A stretch of DNA of 64,000 nucleotides, taken from NCBI GenBank assembly GCA_017435305.1, contig JAFSFH010000004.1, forward strand, positions 1-64,000. Reading direction: 5' to 3'. Shown here in pieces: positions 8,277 to 18,619 of this stretch. Source of the stretch: Clostridia bacterium (GTDB taxonomy: Bacteria > Bacillota_A > Clostridia > Oscillospirales > Acutalibacteraceae). A model generated the notes under the pieces. The model was not told where the DNA came from. It was given only the letters and a program-made list of their open reading frames with translations, and made no database searches. The first letter of the stretch is position 1. The number at the start of each line of letters is the position of its first letter. A program made the position numbers and the translations under genes.

Positions 8277-9476
8277 ATGGGAAAAACGCTGCAGCAATAC
8301 AAGGATGAAACCTATGCCGCCGGCAAAAAGTCGGTGGACAAGGTATATAAGCAGAAGCAAGAAACCGACGCCGCCACGCTGAAGCAGATCAACGCGGCCA
8401 TCGACAAGTCCACCGCCGTCCAGACGGGTCAGTATCAGCAGCGCATCGACGCCGCCCCGCTGGAGAGCCGCGTGGAGTATGACAAAAACGCCATCGCGGA
8501 CGCGGTGAGCAAACAGCAGATCCGCGAGAGTCTGGCCAATATGGGGGTGACCGACAGCGGTCTGACCTCCAGTATGCAGACGGCGCTGGCCATCCAGAAG
8601 CAGAAGGCGGACCGCACCGTGCGGGTAAATGAGAACGCCAAGATCCAGGCCTATCAGAACGCCATCGACCAGATCGTTGCCGAGGATGAGACCAAGAAAA
8701 CCGACGCCAAGCTCCAGCGGCAGCAGGCCACCGCCGACTGGTACGCCGCCGCGCTGGCCGATCTGGAGAACAGCAGCAGCCAAGCTGCCGCCGAGGCCTA
8801 TGCGGCAGATATGGACTATGCCGCAAAGGCGTATGAGGCTGATCAGAAATATAATGCACAGGTTATCGCTGATCAAAATGCCGCCATCGAGAAGCAGAAT
8901 AAAGCGATCCAGGATGCGGTGCAGGGCTATATTGACACCGGCGATGATCCCGAAACCGCCAAGGCTAAGGTGAATCTGCAGTATCCTTCTGAGGACGCTT
9001 ACACCAACCTTTATTACGAGGGCATCCGCAACGGGTACAGCCCCGCCGAGGCTAAATTGTATGCCGAAGAAGGAGAAACCAAGGTGCAAGCTGCAGCTAT
9101 TAAAAAAGCGAAAACTTTTGTAGCGGGATTAAGCACAAATATCACTGGTGGTATCACTCTGCGGACGGCTTTTGGCCGCCCCGGATTTTTAGATGGTAAG
9201 GTGCTGGCTGAAAAGATTACCAAACAAACATCCGGAAATAAGGAGTTTGACGGTATGACGGCCACAGAAAAAGAAGCGGTCTTAGCGTTGGCCGTGGCAA
9301 ATGCTGTGGATAAGGATACGAACTGGAAATCCGATTCTCACGAAGATAACTACGAGCGAATGAAGAAGGCGTGCAACATCTTGGGTGTCCCGTATGTTTT
9401 AGCACAAGACCAATACGACAGGGATAATCTGTTAGGAAAATATGCTGCAGTAAATGATCAAGGAGTAGGACAATGA
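8277..9476 (+). CDS. Ala-rich coiled-coil phage protein, possible internal virion protein
   Basis: The start codon directly abuts the upstream TAA, with AAGGAG 15 bases upstream. Residues 1-220 are an Ala/Gln/Lys-rich coiled coil with a short conserved-looking stretch SLANMGVTDSGLTSSMQ. The last 130 residues change character and are more A+T-rich in codon use (from about 9060). Lying between the neck protein and the 1888-residue protein, it may be ejected with the DNA. That role is inferred from position and composition; no enzymatic motif is visible. Confidence 0.55.
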   Translation: MGKTLQQYKDETYAAGKKSVDKVYKQKQETDAATLKQINAAIDKSTAVQTGQYQQRIDAAPLESRVEYDKNAIADAVSKQQIRESLANMGVTDSGLTSSMQTALAIQKQKADRTVRVNENAKIQAYQNAIDQIVAEDETKKTDAKLQRQQATADWYAAALADLENSSSQAAAEAYAADMDYAAKAYEADQKYNAQVIADQNAAIEKQNKAIQDAVQGYIDTGDDPETAKAKVNLQYPSEDAYTNLYYEGIRNGYSPAEAKLYAEEGETKVQAAAIKKAKTFVAGLSTNITGGITLRTAFGRPGFLDGKVLAEKITKQTSGNKEFDGMTATEKEAVLALAVANAVDKDTNWKSDSHEDNYERMKKACNILGVPYVLAQDQYDRDNLLGKYAAVNDQGVGQ

Positions 9477-12400
9477 GCGAGAACAGTTGGATCAAAGCCA
9501 TGGAAATGGTGAATGGTACGCGTAATCGTGATTCGGCGCCTGCGGCAGAGGCGAGACAAAAGCCTGTAGCTGATAACGAAAACAGTTGGGCAAAGGCGAT
9601 GACAATGGTGTATGGCAGCGGGAAGACATCTTCGACGCCATTTACCATCCCCACTGCATACGGACCGCAGAAATCGACCGTGGAGCGGGTAGGGACGCAT
9701 CTGGCAGATGTGAAAAACGGTGGCGCCAAGAAGCGATACGATACCTATCAAAGCAACCTCCGGCGCATCGGTGAGATCGACGGCATCCTGAACAGCCCTT
9801 ATATGCAGCTGAAGACCTCCACCGGTGACCGACAGGAGTATAACGACCTGTCTGCCGAAAAGAAGAAGCTGGAGGCGACCAACCGCGTGTATGAGCGCAG
9901 CAATCTTCACTGGGATAAGACCTACGTCGAGAACGCCGGCGCCGAAAATTATGCGGAATTGTCTCAAAAGCGGAATTTTGGAAACCCAACACAGGAGCAG
10001 ATCCGCGAATTCGGTACCAAAGCCTATGGCGGTTATATCACCAATGCGGATGGCTATGGGATGAAACCTGTTGAGGGACTATTCCCCGAAACGGTGCCGG
10101 TGGAGCAGGCAATGGCACAGATGGGCGTTAATCTGGCTATTAACGATCCGCTGGGGTATTACAGATCAACTATCGGCGGCACTTTGCCCGAGGGAACGAG
10201 TGAACTGTATTCCCCGCGGTACACTATGGCCGAAACCGAGGCCGCCGGCATTCTGAAACAAGGTGACAGGGATCAGTGGTCTAACCTGACCGATGAAGAA
10301 GTCAGTATGTACTACTATCTGATGAACACCAAGGGTAAAGATGCGGCCATGGAGTTCCTGAGCGGCATGGCACGCGAACTGCAATACCGTGAAACGGAAG
10401 AATACAAGGAATACATGCGAACTGCCTCCGCCGGTGACAAGGTCCTCAGTAACGTGGCATCCACCGTCGTCAAGCCGGTTGGTGATGCGGTAGCTTTTGC
10501 GGATGAGGCCATCAGCCACATTAAGGGAGAAGAACCCAACTACCACAATGCCGCTCACGGTCTGAAGAATTTTGCGGATACCACAAGAGGTATGACTGCC
10601 TCCGCCATTGACAAAGCCACCGGTGCATCGGATAGCGACTTTGTCACGTGGGGCGATGCCTATCAAGGTGTGATGAGCGGCGCCGATTCGGCTGTCGGTG
10701 CTTTGCTCTTGGGCAAGGGCTATACGGTGGTTGCCGGTATGGGTGCCGCATCCTCCGAGGCTAAGCGTCTGTACGAAGCGGGCGCCAGTAAAGAGGAGGT
10801 TATTGCCGGCAGTCTGATGGCCGGTGCGGCTGAAGCCTTCTTCGAGCATTTCTCCATCGGCTATTTGGTGGACGACGTGCTGAAGAAGCCGACCCGAAAC
10901 ATCGCCAAGAAATTCCTGCAGGTGCTGGGTATGGCCGGTGTGGAAGCGTCGGAAGAGTTTGCCACCACGTTCGCTAACTATATCACGGATGCCGCCGCCC
11001 GTGGCGATACCTCCGATCTGCAGACGATGATCGAGGAATATGAAAAAGACGGCTACACTCGCGGTGCGGCCGTCTTTGAAGCTATTAAACAGGTGGGCGG
11101 TGAAGCTCTGCACTCTGCCGTTATCGGTTTGATCTCCGGTACCGGTATGGGCACGGTGGGTGTGATCAACAATTCCGACAGTACCGGCGAGAGCGGAGAG
11201 ACGCTGAACAGCGAAGAGCTGGACACCTGGGCAGAGTCGGAGGGGATTTCCTTCGGCGGTACGATGCTGAACGGGAGCGGAAAAGATGTGCCTGTGGTAG
11301 ATCTATCTGATGATAGTGAGTTAGCGAAACGAATAGAAGGATTAAAAGGCTCGCCGAAATATAAGGTGATACAGGAATATATACTTGATGTCATTGGCAA
11401 TGAACCTTTTCGGCTTAGTGATGGCAAAATAGCAGTTGTCGACAAAAGAGACGCCAAACATTTAGCCGCAGGAACCATAGAACATAGACAAATAGCAACG
11501 ATAGCAAAAATTAAAGAATTAGTAGAATCCGCCGTATTATGCGCAGAAGCACCAGAAGCGGTTCACAATAAATTCAAACATTTTTGGTATTACCAAGCGT
11601 TGATTCAATATGACGGGGACACTTTCCCGATATATCTTAATATTGGAGAAACTATAAACGATAACACGTACCACCTATACGCCATAACAGAAAAATTAAA
11701 AGACACCGCCGACCCCCAAAGAGGCCTTGTACGCCCCAAACCTAACGAGGGATACGTACTCAAAAACGGTGCCTTTGACACCACTGTAACACAAAAAACA
11801 GCCGGTGTCAATACCCATTCTATGCAGGACGGGGAGAATTATTCCCGTACGGCTACGACGCCCATGGGCGACGTGCAGGTGGTGGAGCGGGCTTTGCAGT
11901 TGACTGCAGAGGGCAAGCGGAAAGCCACCGCCGCCGACTTTGACGGTATTCTGCAGGAACTGGGCGAAGAGGAGACGCTGAAGCGGCTGTACAACAGCCA
12001 GCAGTTTGACCGCCCCACCGGTATGGTGGAGATCGAAGGTCGGCAGGTGGACGCTAACGCCTACGTGGACGCCTACGAACAGACCCTACCCAACGACCCC
12101 GTCGCCCTGCAGGAGGTTGTCCGCAACCTGGAGAAACAGCACGCTGATGAGATCCTGCAAATGGAGCAGGAGGGCACGCTGAAGAACTATAAGCCGCACC
12201 GTCTGAAAATCGATCTACAGCTGTTTGCCGCCAAGCGAAAGATAGAACTGCTGCAGCTGGAGCCCGGTGAGGACGGCAGCAAGGTGCGCCAATTCTGGGA
12301 GAAGCGTCTGAACGGCAACGACGAGATGCACAGCGAGGAGCTGCTGGAGTTGATGGCGGGTCGCACCGAGACCTACGACCCCATCAGCAACCAGGAGACG

Positions 12401-15139
12401 CTGAACAAAGCAAGGGATAAGTTTATGGAGGACGGGTATCGCAGCCGTCTGCTGAAGCAGCTGGGCAAGCGTTCCTCCGCCCGACGGTTGACCGAGGTGG
12501 ACGTGGCCGCCGCCATCGAGCTGACCCGAAAAGCCTACAATGACGGCGACTATGAGGTGATGATGGATCTGATCGCCGGTCTGTCCCGCCGCGGTACCGA
12601 ACTGGGCCGCGCGGTGCAGGCATTCAGTATGATGGCGCGTATGACCCCCGAGGGCGTGCTGAAGGCCGCCCACCGTACCGTGAAAGCGGATGCGGACTAC
12701 GTAATCGGCGAGGGTGCCAGCGAGGGATTGGACGTGCTGGCGGACGATATCGCCGGCGCGCTGGATAAGCTGGCGCGGCTGAAGGGGTTGGGGAATGACA
12801 CCTCATCCACCGCAAGCGGTCCCCCTTCCCCTCAAGGGGAAGGCAGGGCGGTCGAGGACGCCCGCCCCTACGGTGAGGGAGCGGTCGAGGACGCGGATGT
12901 TCAGGTGGCCGAAAAAGAGGGCAGCGGGCAAAGAGTCACGGTGCAGGTAAGCCGTGAGAACGTTGTCGGCGCTCTAGCAAAGGACCTTGCCGCCACGGAG
13001 GGGACGTACCTGACCCGTGAGGATATCGAGAAGAATCTGGAAAAGGTGATCAAGGACGCCACCGACGTGCCGGAGCAGGTGAAGCGGTACGTGCTGAAGA
13101 AGCTGCGCAAGAAGGACGGCGGTCTGGCCCAGCGGCTGTATGAGCTGCATCAAAAGGGGCATCTGACTGCCGACGCCACCCGCCGTGCTATGGAGGAGGC
13201 TCTGGAGCTGCCCACTCTGACCAATGAGGACGTGCAGACGCTGGTGAATATGACCACCCGTGTGCAGGAGCTGGCTGACGATCCCATCAAGCAGGCGGAC
13301 GCCATGGAAGAGATCTACGACTTCCTCGGCGCCAAAATGGCGGTAGACTGGGTGGACAGATTGCAGGCGTGGCGGAAATTTGCCATGTTAACTAACCCAA
13401 AAACACACATCCGTAACGAGGTTTCTAATGTAGCCTATATGCCGATGCGGAAAGCGGACAGTATGTTCGCTACCGTGCTGGAACGGATATTCCTGCGCGA
13501 CCCAGAGAAAAGGGCGGCACAGTTTGGCTGGAAATGCACCAAGCACGGGCAAAGTATATTACCGACAATACAAAAGAAAGTGCCGGAGGCGGTGCTGGAG
13601 TTTAAACAGCAGGGTCCCAAGTATGAGACCGGCACCGGTCAGCTGAAGCAACACCGCAAGATGTTCGGCAAGAGTAAGTTCGGCGAGTTCCTTAACAAGA
13701 CCAGTCGAGGAAACAGCGACTTTATGGACAAGCGGGACGAGGTCTATTTTAAACGTGCCTATGTAGATGCTTTAGGTCAGATCATGACCGCCCGTAACGC
13801 CACTGAGGTCACACAGAAAATGCACGATACCGCAATGGTTCGAGCGCGGGAAGCCGTATTCCGTGCGGAAACAGTGCTGGGAGATGTGTTCAAATTTCTA
13901 AAACAGTGGCAAGGGAGCAGTAACTCCGTAAAGCGGGCCGTGGGGCAGTTGACGGATGTGGTGGTCCCATTCACCAACACGCCAGCTAATATTATGACCC
14001 AGTCGGCACTGCATTCTCCTTTGGGACTGGCAGCCGGTACATACCAGTTAGCACAGAAAGTGTGGGGTAAGAACGGCAAGGAATCGGCAGAAATTATCAA
14101 CACTTTTGCCAAAGGCATCACCGGAACCTTGCTATATGGTATAGCTGTTCTTCTGGGGCGTGCAGGTCTTATCCACACCGGATTTGGCAAAACCGAAAAG
14201 GAGCGGGCGGCCGATGAGATGGCAGGCATACAGGAGAACTCTTTCGATATATGCGGCGTGAACGTCTCCTTTGACTGGCTCCAGCCAGTGGCGGCGCCGA
14301 TCGTTGCCGGCGCTGTGTTGGGCGAGGCTTTAAGAGACGAGGATCCCACTTTCTGGGCAATTCTGGACGGAACGTTGGAAAGCGCGGACAGCCTGTTTGA
14401 GTTATCTATGCTGCAGAGCTTATATGACTTTTTCGGTGGATATGAGGCCGGAGTCTCCGGTTCTCTGGTCAGCGTTGGCGAGAATGCCATCAGTCAGAGC
14501 ATACCCACTTTGCTGGGGCAGACCGCTCGTGCCATAGATCCTGTACAGCGTAAAACTCAAGGTGACAACGCTTTTGAGACTGCGCTGAACCAGGTGCTGG
14601 CCAAAATCCCCGGTCTGACCTATCTGCTGGATCCTGAACTGGACGTGTGGGGCAACGAGGTGCACCGCACCGGCAAGCCCAGCGGCGGCGGTACGGCGCT
14701 GAACGCGGCGCAGCAGTTTGCTCTGCCGTGGAACACCAAGACCGGCACCGGCGCGGGCGACTACGTCAGCGAGGAGATCCTGCGGCTGTATGAGGAATAC
14801 GGCAGTCAGGTGATCCCCACCGCCATCAGCCGCGACGACGCCCACGACAAGGGACTGGACTACGTGGAGGACAACCGCATACTGGGCGCGGTCAACCGTA
14901 CCGCGGTGGAGGATTTTATCAACGACGTGTGGCCGTACCAGGTGCAGGAGACCCTGCCCAACGGCAAGAAACGCACCGTGACCAAATTCTACAGCGAGAT
15001 GACCGACGACGAACGACGCCGCGTGCTCAGCCGCATCTATCAGAAGAGCAAGGAGACGGTGACGGGCGAGACCGAGGACACAAAAACCAAAAGCAAGCAA
15101 GACCGCTATTTTGAACAACTGTTTGAGGAGATGAGATGA
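9473..15139 (+). CDS. 1888-residue phage polyvalent protein with LPD3-like and LPD38-like regions
   Basis: The ATG overlaps the preceding stop (ATGA). The N-terminus repeats a short motif, ENSWIKAMEMVNG at residues 3-15 and ENSWAKAMTMVYG near 39-51. Residues about 606-745 resemble large polyvalent protein-associated domain 3: DAKHLAAGTIEHRQ, an HFWYYQALIQYDG block and FPIYLNIGE. This part is markedly A+T-rich against its flanks. Residues 1108-1140 come from a dispersed repeat. The C-terminal third, with LTNPKTHIRNEVSN near 1306, the VVPFTNTPANIM segment and a hydrophobic region, resembles LPD38 proteins of gut phages. It is likely carried in the virion and ejected; the role is inferred. Confidence 0.7.
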   Translation: MSENSWIKAMEMVNGTRNRDSAPAAEARQKPVADNENSWAKAMTMVYGSGKTSSTPFTIPTAYGPQKSTVERVGTHLADVKNGGAKKRYDTYQSNLRRIGEIDGILNSPYMQLKTSTGDRQEYNDLSAEKKKLEATNRVYERSNLHWDKTYVENAGAENYAELSQKRNFGNPTQEQIREFGTKAYGGYITNADGYGMKPVEGLFPETVPVEQAMAQMGVNLAINDPLGYYRSTIGGTLPEGTSELYSPRYTMAETEAAGILKQGDRDQWSNLTDEEVSMYYYLMNTKGKDAAMEFLSGMARELQYRETEEYKEYMRTASAGDKVLSNVASTVVKPVGDAVAFADEAISHIKGEEPNYHNAAHGLKNFADTTRGMTASAIDKATGASDSDFVTWGDAYQGVMSGADSAVGALLLGKGYTVVAGMGAASSEAKRLYEAGASKEEVIAGSLMAGAAEAFFEHFSIGYLVDDVLKKPTRNIAKKFLQVLGMAGVEASEEFATTFANYITDAAARGDTSDLQTMIEEYEKDGYTRGAAVFEAIKQVGGEALHSAVIGLISGTGMGTVGVINNSDSTGESGETLNSEELDTWAESEGISFGGTMLNGSGKDVPVVDLSDDSELAKRIEGLKGSPKYKVIQEYILDVIGNEPFRLSDGKIAVVDKRDAKHLAAGTIEHRQIATIAKIKELVESAVLCAEAPEAVHNKFKHFWYYQALIQYDGDTFPIYLNIGETINDNTYHLYAITEKLKDTADPQRGLVRPKPNEGYVLKNGAFDTTVTQKTAGVNTHSMQDGENYSRTATTPMGDVQVVERALQLTAEGKRKATAADFDGILQELGEEETLKRLYNSQQFDRPTGMVEIEGRQVDANAYVDAYEQTLPNDPVALQEVVRNLEKQHADEILQMEQEGTLKNYKPHRLKIDLQLFAAKRKIELLQLEPGEDGSKVRQFWEKRLNGNDEMHSEELLELMAGRTETYDPISNQETLNKARDKFMEDGYRSRLLKQLGKRSSARRLTEVDVAAAIELTRKAYNDGDYEVMMDLIAGLSRRGTELGRAVQAFSMMARMTPEGVLKAAHRTVKADADYVIGEGASEGLDVLADDIAGALDKLARLKGLGNDTSSTASGPPSPQGEGRAVEDARPYGEGAVEDADVQVAEKEGSGQRVTVQVSRENVVGALAKDLAATEGTYLTREDIEKNLEKVIKDATDVPEQVKRYVLKKLRKKDGGLAQRLYELHQKGHLTADATRRAMEEALELPTLTNEDVQTLVNMTTRVQELADDPIKQADAMEEIYDFLGAKMAVDWVDRLQAWRKFAMLTNPKTHIRNEVSNVAYMPMRKADSMFATVLERIFLRDPEKRAAQFGWKCTKHGQSILPTIQKKVPEAVLEFKQQGPKYETGTGQLKQHRKMFGKSKFGEFLNKTSRGNSDFMDKRDEVYFKRAYVDALGQIMTARNATEVTQKMHDTAMVRAREAVFRAETVLGDVFKFLKQWQGSSNSVKRAVGQLTDVVVPFTNTPANIMTQSALHSPLGLAAGTYQLAQKVWGKNGKESAEIINTFAKGITGTLLYGIAVLLGRAGLIHTGFGKTEKERAADEMAGIQENSFDICGVNVSFDWLQPVAAPIVAGAVLGEALRDEDPTFWAILDGTLESADSLFELSMLQSLYDFFGGYEAGVSGSLVSVGENAISQSIPTLLGQTARAIDPVQRKTQGDNAFETALNQVLAKIPGLTYLLDPELDVWGNEVHRTGKPSGGGTALNAAQQFALPWNTKTGTGAGDYVSEEILRLYEEYGSQVIPTAISRDDAHDKGLDYVEDNRILGAVNRTAVEDFINDVWPYQVQETLPNGKKRTVTKFYSEMTDDERRRVLSRIYQKSKETVTGETEDTKTKSKQDRYFEQLFEEMR
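12798..12844 (+). repeat. Dispersed two-hairpin repeat read in frame inside a phage gene
   Basis: The sequence has flank CACCTCATC, inner stem ACCGC/GCGGT and terminal stem CCTTCCCC/GGGGAAGG. Translated, it gives TSSTASGPPSPQGEG. Nearly the same peptide ends the DUF559 protein at 24695-25090, read in the same frame. Confidence 0.85.
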
Positions 15140-18100
15140 TGGGCACTGTCAGAACAGCCGCGTGGACCGTGGATAAAAATCTGGAGATCCTGCCGGATGC
15201 GCCGCTGTACGGCGGCGTGCAGGGTGAGGACAACGCGACCCTGGTGGAATTTCAGCTGAGTGAGGACTGCCCCCTGCGGGGGGCAGACTACCAGCTGCAT
15301 ATTGAGTACGTGGACGCCACCGGCGCCTGGGACTCCACCGACGTGCTGGAGGTTGACCAGGACGGTCGCGTCTGCTACGTGGTGCCGCTGGCCTGGACCC
15401 ATCACGGCGGCATCAGCACCGTGCGGCTGATCGCGACGGTGGCCGGACAGCGGGTGTATACGCTGGCGGGGCACCTGAAGTATGACCATCGCGACACCGC
15501 CAAGCGGGCGGAAAAGACCGTGGTGCAGACGCTGGTGAAGGATATTCTGGAACGGCTGCGTCAGCTGAAGGAGGATTTTTTCGCCCGCGTGGATCCCGAG
15601 CTGGACGCCACCTCCGAAAACCCCGTGCAGAATCGGGCGGTGGCGGAAAGCGTGGAGCATCTGGAGGCCGACGTGAAAGGCAACGCAACTCTGATCGGCA
15701 CTCTGAACACGAGGATGAATAATTTGAAGCTCCTTCCCGGCCCGCAGGGCCCCGTAGGTCCGCAAGGGCCGCGGGGCGATAAGGGCGATCCGGGAGATAA
15801 TGCCTATTGCGTGGCGGTGAAGAACGGTTTTGTAGGCACGGCAGATGAGTGGCTGGCCTCGTTAAAAGGCGATAAAGGTGATAAGGGAGACCCGGGCGAG
15901 CGTGGTCCCCAGGGCGAGCGTGGTCCCCAGGGTGAGCAGGGTCCCCAGGGTGAGCAAGGTCCGCAGGGTGAGCAGGGTCCGCAAGGCGAGCAGGGTCCCG
16001 CGGGTCCCCAGGGCGAGCAAGGTCCGCAGGGTGAGCAGGGTCCCCAGGGTGAGCAAGGTCCGCAGGGTGAGCAGGGTCCGCAAGGCGCGCGGGGCCTTGC
16101 GGGTGCGCGGGGAAGAGGAATCCATTTCGCAAAACTCAATGTTGCCACCAGCGGTGCCCAAACCGTCTCCTGGGCCGCATTGTACTCCGATATGGAGGAC
16201 GTTTCCACTGGTGATCTTGTCATAGGAATCAACGGCGTCATTGCACAGATCACCGCTGGAAACAGCGCAAATGTGACACTAACAAGCACAGGCAGAAGCA
16301 TGAAAGGTGTCCAGGGTCCCGCGGGTCCCCAGGGCGAGCAGGGTCCCGCAGGTCCCCAGGGGGAGCAGGGTCCCCAGGGCGAGCAGGGTCCCGCAGGTCC
16401 CCAGGGTGAGCCCGGAAAGGATGGCCCTGCCGGTGAGGATGGAAAATCCGCCTATGCATATGCGCAGGAGGCGGGGTATGCCGGCACCGAGGCAGAATTT
16501 GCCACCAAGATGGCGCTGGCGCCGTACAAACCCAGCGTGAAGATGTACGGCGCCGTCGGCGACGGTGCGACCGACGACACGGCGGCGGTGCAGGCCGCCC
16601 TGGCGGCGGAGCGGGTAGTACACATCACCGGCGGCACCTACCGTCTGACCGGTCCTCTGGTGATCCGCGAAAACTGTGAACTGGAGCTGGCGCAGGACGC
16701 GGTGCTGCAGTTCGAGCAGACCGAGGGCAACGCCATCACGCTGCTGCGCTCGGCCACCCTGCGGGGCAACCACGCCACCGTTTTCGTGCCGTATGCCTTC
16801 ACCGGCAACGTGATCAACGCCGACACCGCGGACGACGATGCGGCGCTGGGCGATTTCGGCGATCTGACAGACGATGAACTGAACACCGCCAAGGCAACCG
16901 CAAACAATACGGCGGTGCCGCCCTTTGGCAGATGGGATCCCCAGTGGAAAATGAGCCGCTACGTAACGGACATCAACATCTGCAAGCGGAACGCCAGCGG
17001 TTTCCACTATTCCGACGACGGCGCCTGCTCCGGTACGGCGGTGAATCTGCACTGCGACGCCACCACCCGCCCGTCGTATAAGTGGTCGTATATGTGGGGC
17101 GTGAATATGAGCGGCGTACGCATTGCGGGAGCCTTCGATTACGGTATTCACGCCCACAACACCGGCGACCACATGGAATCGTGGAACCACGATATGCGGA
17201 TCGAGGCGGTGATGGATGGTTGCAAAATCGGCGTGATGATCGACAACTGCTATTATTCCCGCTTTGCCGTCACCATCCAGGCGCGTGCCGCCGCGGACGG
17301 CACCACGTATGCACAGCACGGTGTGAAGATCGTGAACAGTCAGGGCATCGATCTGAGCAGCAGCCGCGTGTGGGACTGGGAGAACGGCAACACCAGCCTG
17401 TGGGAGGATGGCGGCGAGTATCAGCACATCGCGCTGGTGGGTAATTGTCGGGGGCTTATCCTGGACGATTACCTGTGCCATAAGGTGAGCGATATCCGCG
17501 AGCATATCTACACGGACACCACCGCCAACTTTGACACGATGACCATCCTGCAGGAGCCCGGTAACAAGTGGTTCCGATCCAAGGACGGCGAGCCGTATTT
17601 CTACGACGGCGTCGGCGAGAGCAAGCTGATGACCCAAGCGGAGCTGGACGCCTATTTCGCCGTAGAGACGGTGAAGACCTTTGAGGACGTGCTTGCATCG
17701 GCAACCGATACGGACGGAACGGTATATAACGGCATCGGGTATAAGAGGGGGGTGCGGTTTAGCACCCTCGGTCAAACCGGCGTCATTCAAGAGTCTGATA
17801 TGTATATGACCACCGGATTTATTCCGTGCCTTCCCGGGCAGACCATCTACGGCGCGGATCTGAACTTCAGCAGCGACAACGCCGACAGCTATGGCTGGGC
17901 GGGAGTTATTATGTATGACGGGGACAAAAACTGGGTTCAAAATGTAGCGGTCGCTACTTTGATTCCCGGCAACCAATATTATATCGTGACCGGAAGTTAT
18001 ACGGAAACAAGCGATAGTTTTTCGGTGCAGCTGTCCGATTCCACATCAATAAAAAATCTCAACGTGCAGTATATTCGCTTGGTTTTCCCCATCATCGGTG

Positions 18101-18276
18101 TGGGTGCCAACCCGATGATCTCGATCGACGACCCTATCAAGTATACCGCAGAGGGCTTTCTCGGTGACGGCGTGAAGGTGAAGGGCGAATCCCTGGTGCT
18201 GACCACCGTCGGCGGTAAAGCCTACACCCTGGCTGTGAGCGACGACGGAGCGCTGACAGCCGTGGAGATCACATAA
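15136..18276 (+). CDS. Phage tail fibre with collagen-like and beta-helix domains
   Basis: The start overlaps the previous stop; either ATG at 15136 or 15139 may be used. Residues 1-190 form an N-terminal attachment part resembling baseplate-upper/fibre N-termini. Gly-X-Y collagen-like blocks lie at about 199-221, 241-328 and 390-438. They are separated by the unit [20 protein letters not shown] and its relative [17 protein letters not shown]. From about 468 a pectate-lyase-type beta-helix begins ([20 protein letters not shown]), as in tailspikes that bind or cut surface polysaccharide. The C-terminal 180 residues look like a separate binding domain. This is the likely receptor-binding protein. 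Confidence 0.85.
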   Translation: MMGTVRTAAWTVDKNLEILPDAPLYGGVQGEDNATLVEFQLSEDCPLRGADYQLHIEYVDATGAWDSTDVLEVDQDGRVCYVVPLAWTHHGGISTVRLIATVAGQRVYTLAGHLKYDHRDTAKRAEKTVVQTLVKDILERLRQLKEDFFARVDPELDATSENPVQNRAVAESVEHLEADVKGNATLIGTLNTRMNNLKLLPGPQGPVGPQGPRGDKGDPGDNAYCVAVKNGFVGTADEWLASLKGDKGDKGDPGERGPQGERGPQGEQGPQGEQGPQGEQGPQGEQGPAGPQGEQGPQGEQGPQGEQGPQGEQGPQGARGLAGARGRGIHFAKLNVATSGAQTVSWAALYSDMEDVSTGDLVIGINGVIAQITAGNSANVTLTSTGRSMKGVQGPAGPQGEQGPAGPQGEQGPQGEQGPAGPQGEPGKDGPAGEDGKSAYAYAQEAGYAGTEAEFATKMALAPYKPSVKMYGAVGDGATDDTAAVQAALAAERVVHITGGTYRLTGPLVIRENCELELAQDAVLQFEQTEGNAITLLRSATLRGNHATVFVPYAFTGNVINADTADDDAALGDFGDLTDDELNTAKATANNTAVPPFGRWDPQWKMSRYVTDINICKRNASGFHYSDDGACSGTAVNLHCDATTRPSYKWSYMWGVNMSGVRIAGAFDYGIHAHNTGDHMESWNHDMRIEAVMDGCKIGVMIDNCYYSRFAVTIQARAAADGTTYAQHGVKIVNSQGIDLSSSRVWDWENGNTSLWEDGGEYQHIALVGNCRGLILDDYLCHKVSDIREHIYTDTTANFDTMTILQEPGNKWFRSKDGEPYFYDGVGESKLMTQAELDAYFAVETVKTFEDVLASATDTDGTVYNGIGYKRGVRFSTLGQTGVIQESDMYMTTGFIPCLPGQTIYGADLNFSSDNADSYGWAGVIMYDGDKNWVQNVAVATLIPGNQYYIVTGSYTETSDSFSVQLSDSTSIKNLNVQYIRLVFPIIGVGANPMISIDDPIKYTAEGFLGDGVKVKGESLVLTTVGGKAYTLAVSDDGALTAVEIT
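15861..16450 (+). repeat. Collagen-like Gly-X-Y coding repeats
   Basis: Tandem 9/18-bp units coding GPQGEQ and GPAGPQ form two blocks, 15861-16120 and 16305-16450, with a 180-bp non-repeat insert between. The nucleotide units are nearly identical, so length variation by recombination is likely. Confidence 0.9.
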
Positions 18277-18287
18277 GGAGGCGACGT

Positions 18288-18587
18288 ATGAATGAAAAAG
18301 ATTTTGAGCACCGCCTGACGCAGGTGGAGGAGCGTTCCAAATCCAACACCAAGCGACTGAACAATCTGGAGGAGCTACAGGGCACCCTCACCGATCTGGT
18401 GACGTCGGTGGCCACCATCGCCCAAAAGCAAACCGATATGACCGACGATATGAAGGAGATGAAGGCGGAGGTGAAGTGCCTGGCCGGCAAGCCCGGGAAA
18501 CGGTGGGAGGCCATCGTGGAGAAGGCGCTGACGGCGCTGGTGGCCGGACTGGTCGCCTATGCCCTGATGAAGTTTGGTATCGGCTGA
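18288..18587 (+). CDS. XhlA-like hemolysin/holin-associated membrane protein
   Basis: The 99-aa product has an N-terminal coiled coil (FEHRLTQVEERSKSNTKRL), a middle helix and a C-terminal membrane helix (ALTALVAGLVAYALMKFGIG). This layout matches the XhlA family, which helps holins and amidases lyse the host in PBSX-type phages. An AAGGAGG site precedes the ATG. The next genes are an amidase and a holin-like gene, which supports the assignment to the lysis module. Confidence 0.8.
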   Translation: MNEKDFEHRLTQVEERSKSNTKRLNNLEELQGTLTDLVTSVATIAQKQTDMTDDMKEMKAEVKCLAGKPGKRWEAIVEKALTALVAGLVAYALMKFGIG

Positions 18588-18619
18588 TCGCCGATGAAAA
18601 AATATAGGAGGTAATCAAT

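Noticed and set aside
6048..9089. 1013-codon open frame on the minus strand opposite phage structural genes
   Set aside because: It is the antisense shadow of G+C-rich codons. It lacks a ribosome-binding site and its low-complexity Gly/Val/His-rich translation is typical of antisense reading.
15861..16450. Tandem short repeats that could suggest a CRISPR array
   Set aside because: Units are 9/18 bp, contiguous and in frame as Gly-X-Y codons; there are no spacers and no cas genes.
16279..17976. 565-codon open frame opposite the tail fibre gene
   Set aside because: It is the antisense of the collagen-like and beta-helix coding repeats, with no start signals or recognisable domains.
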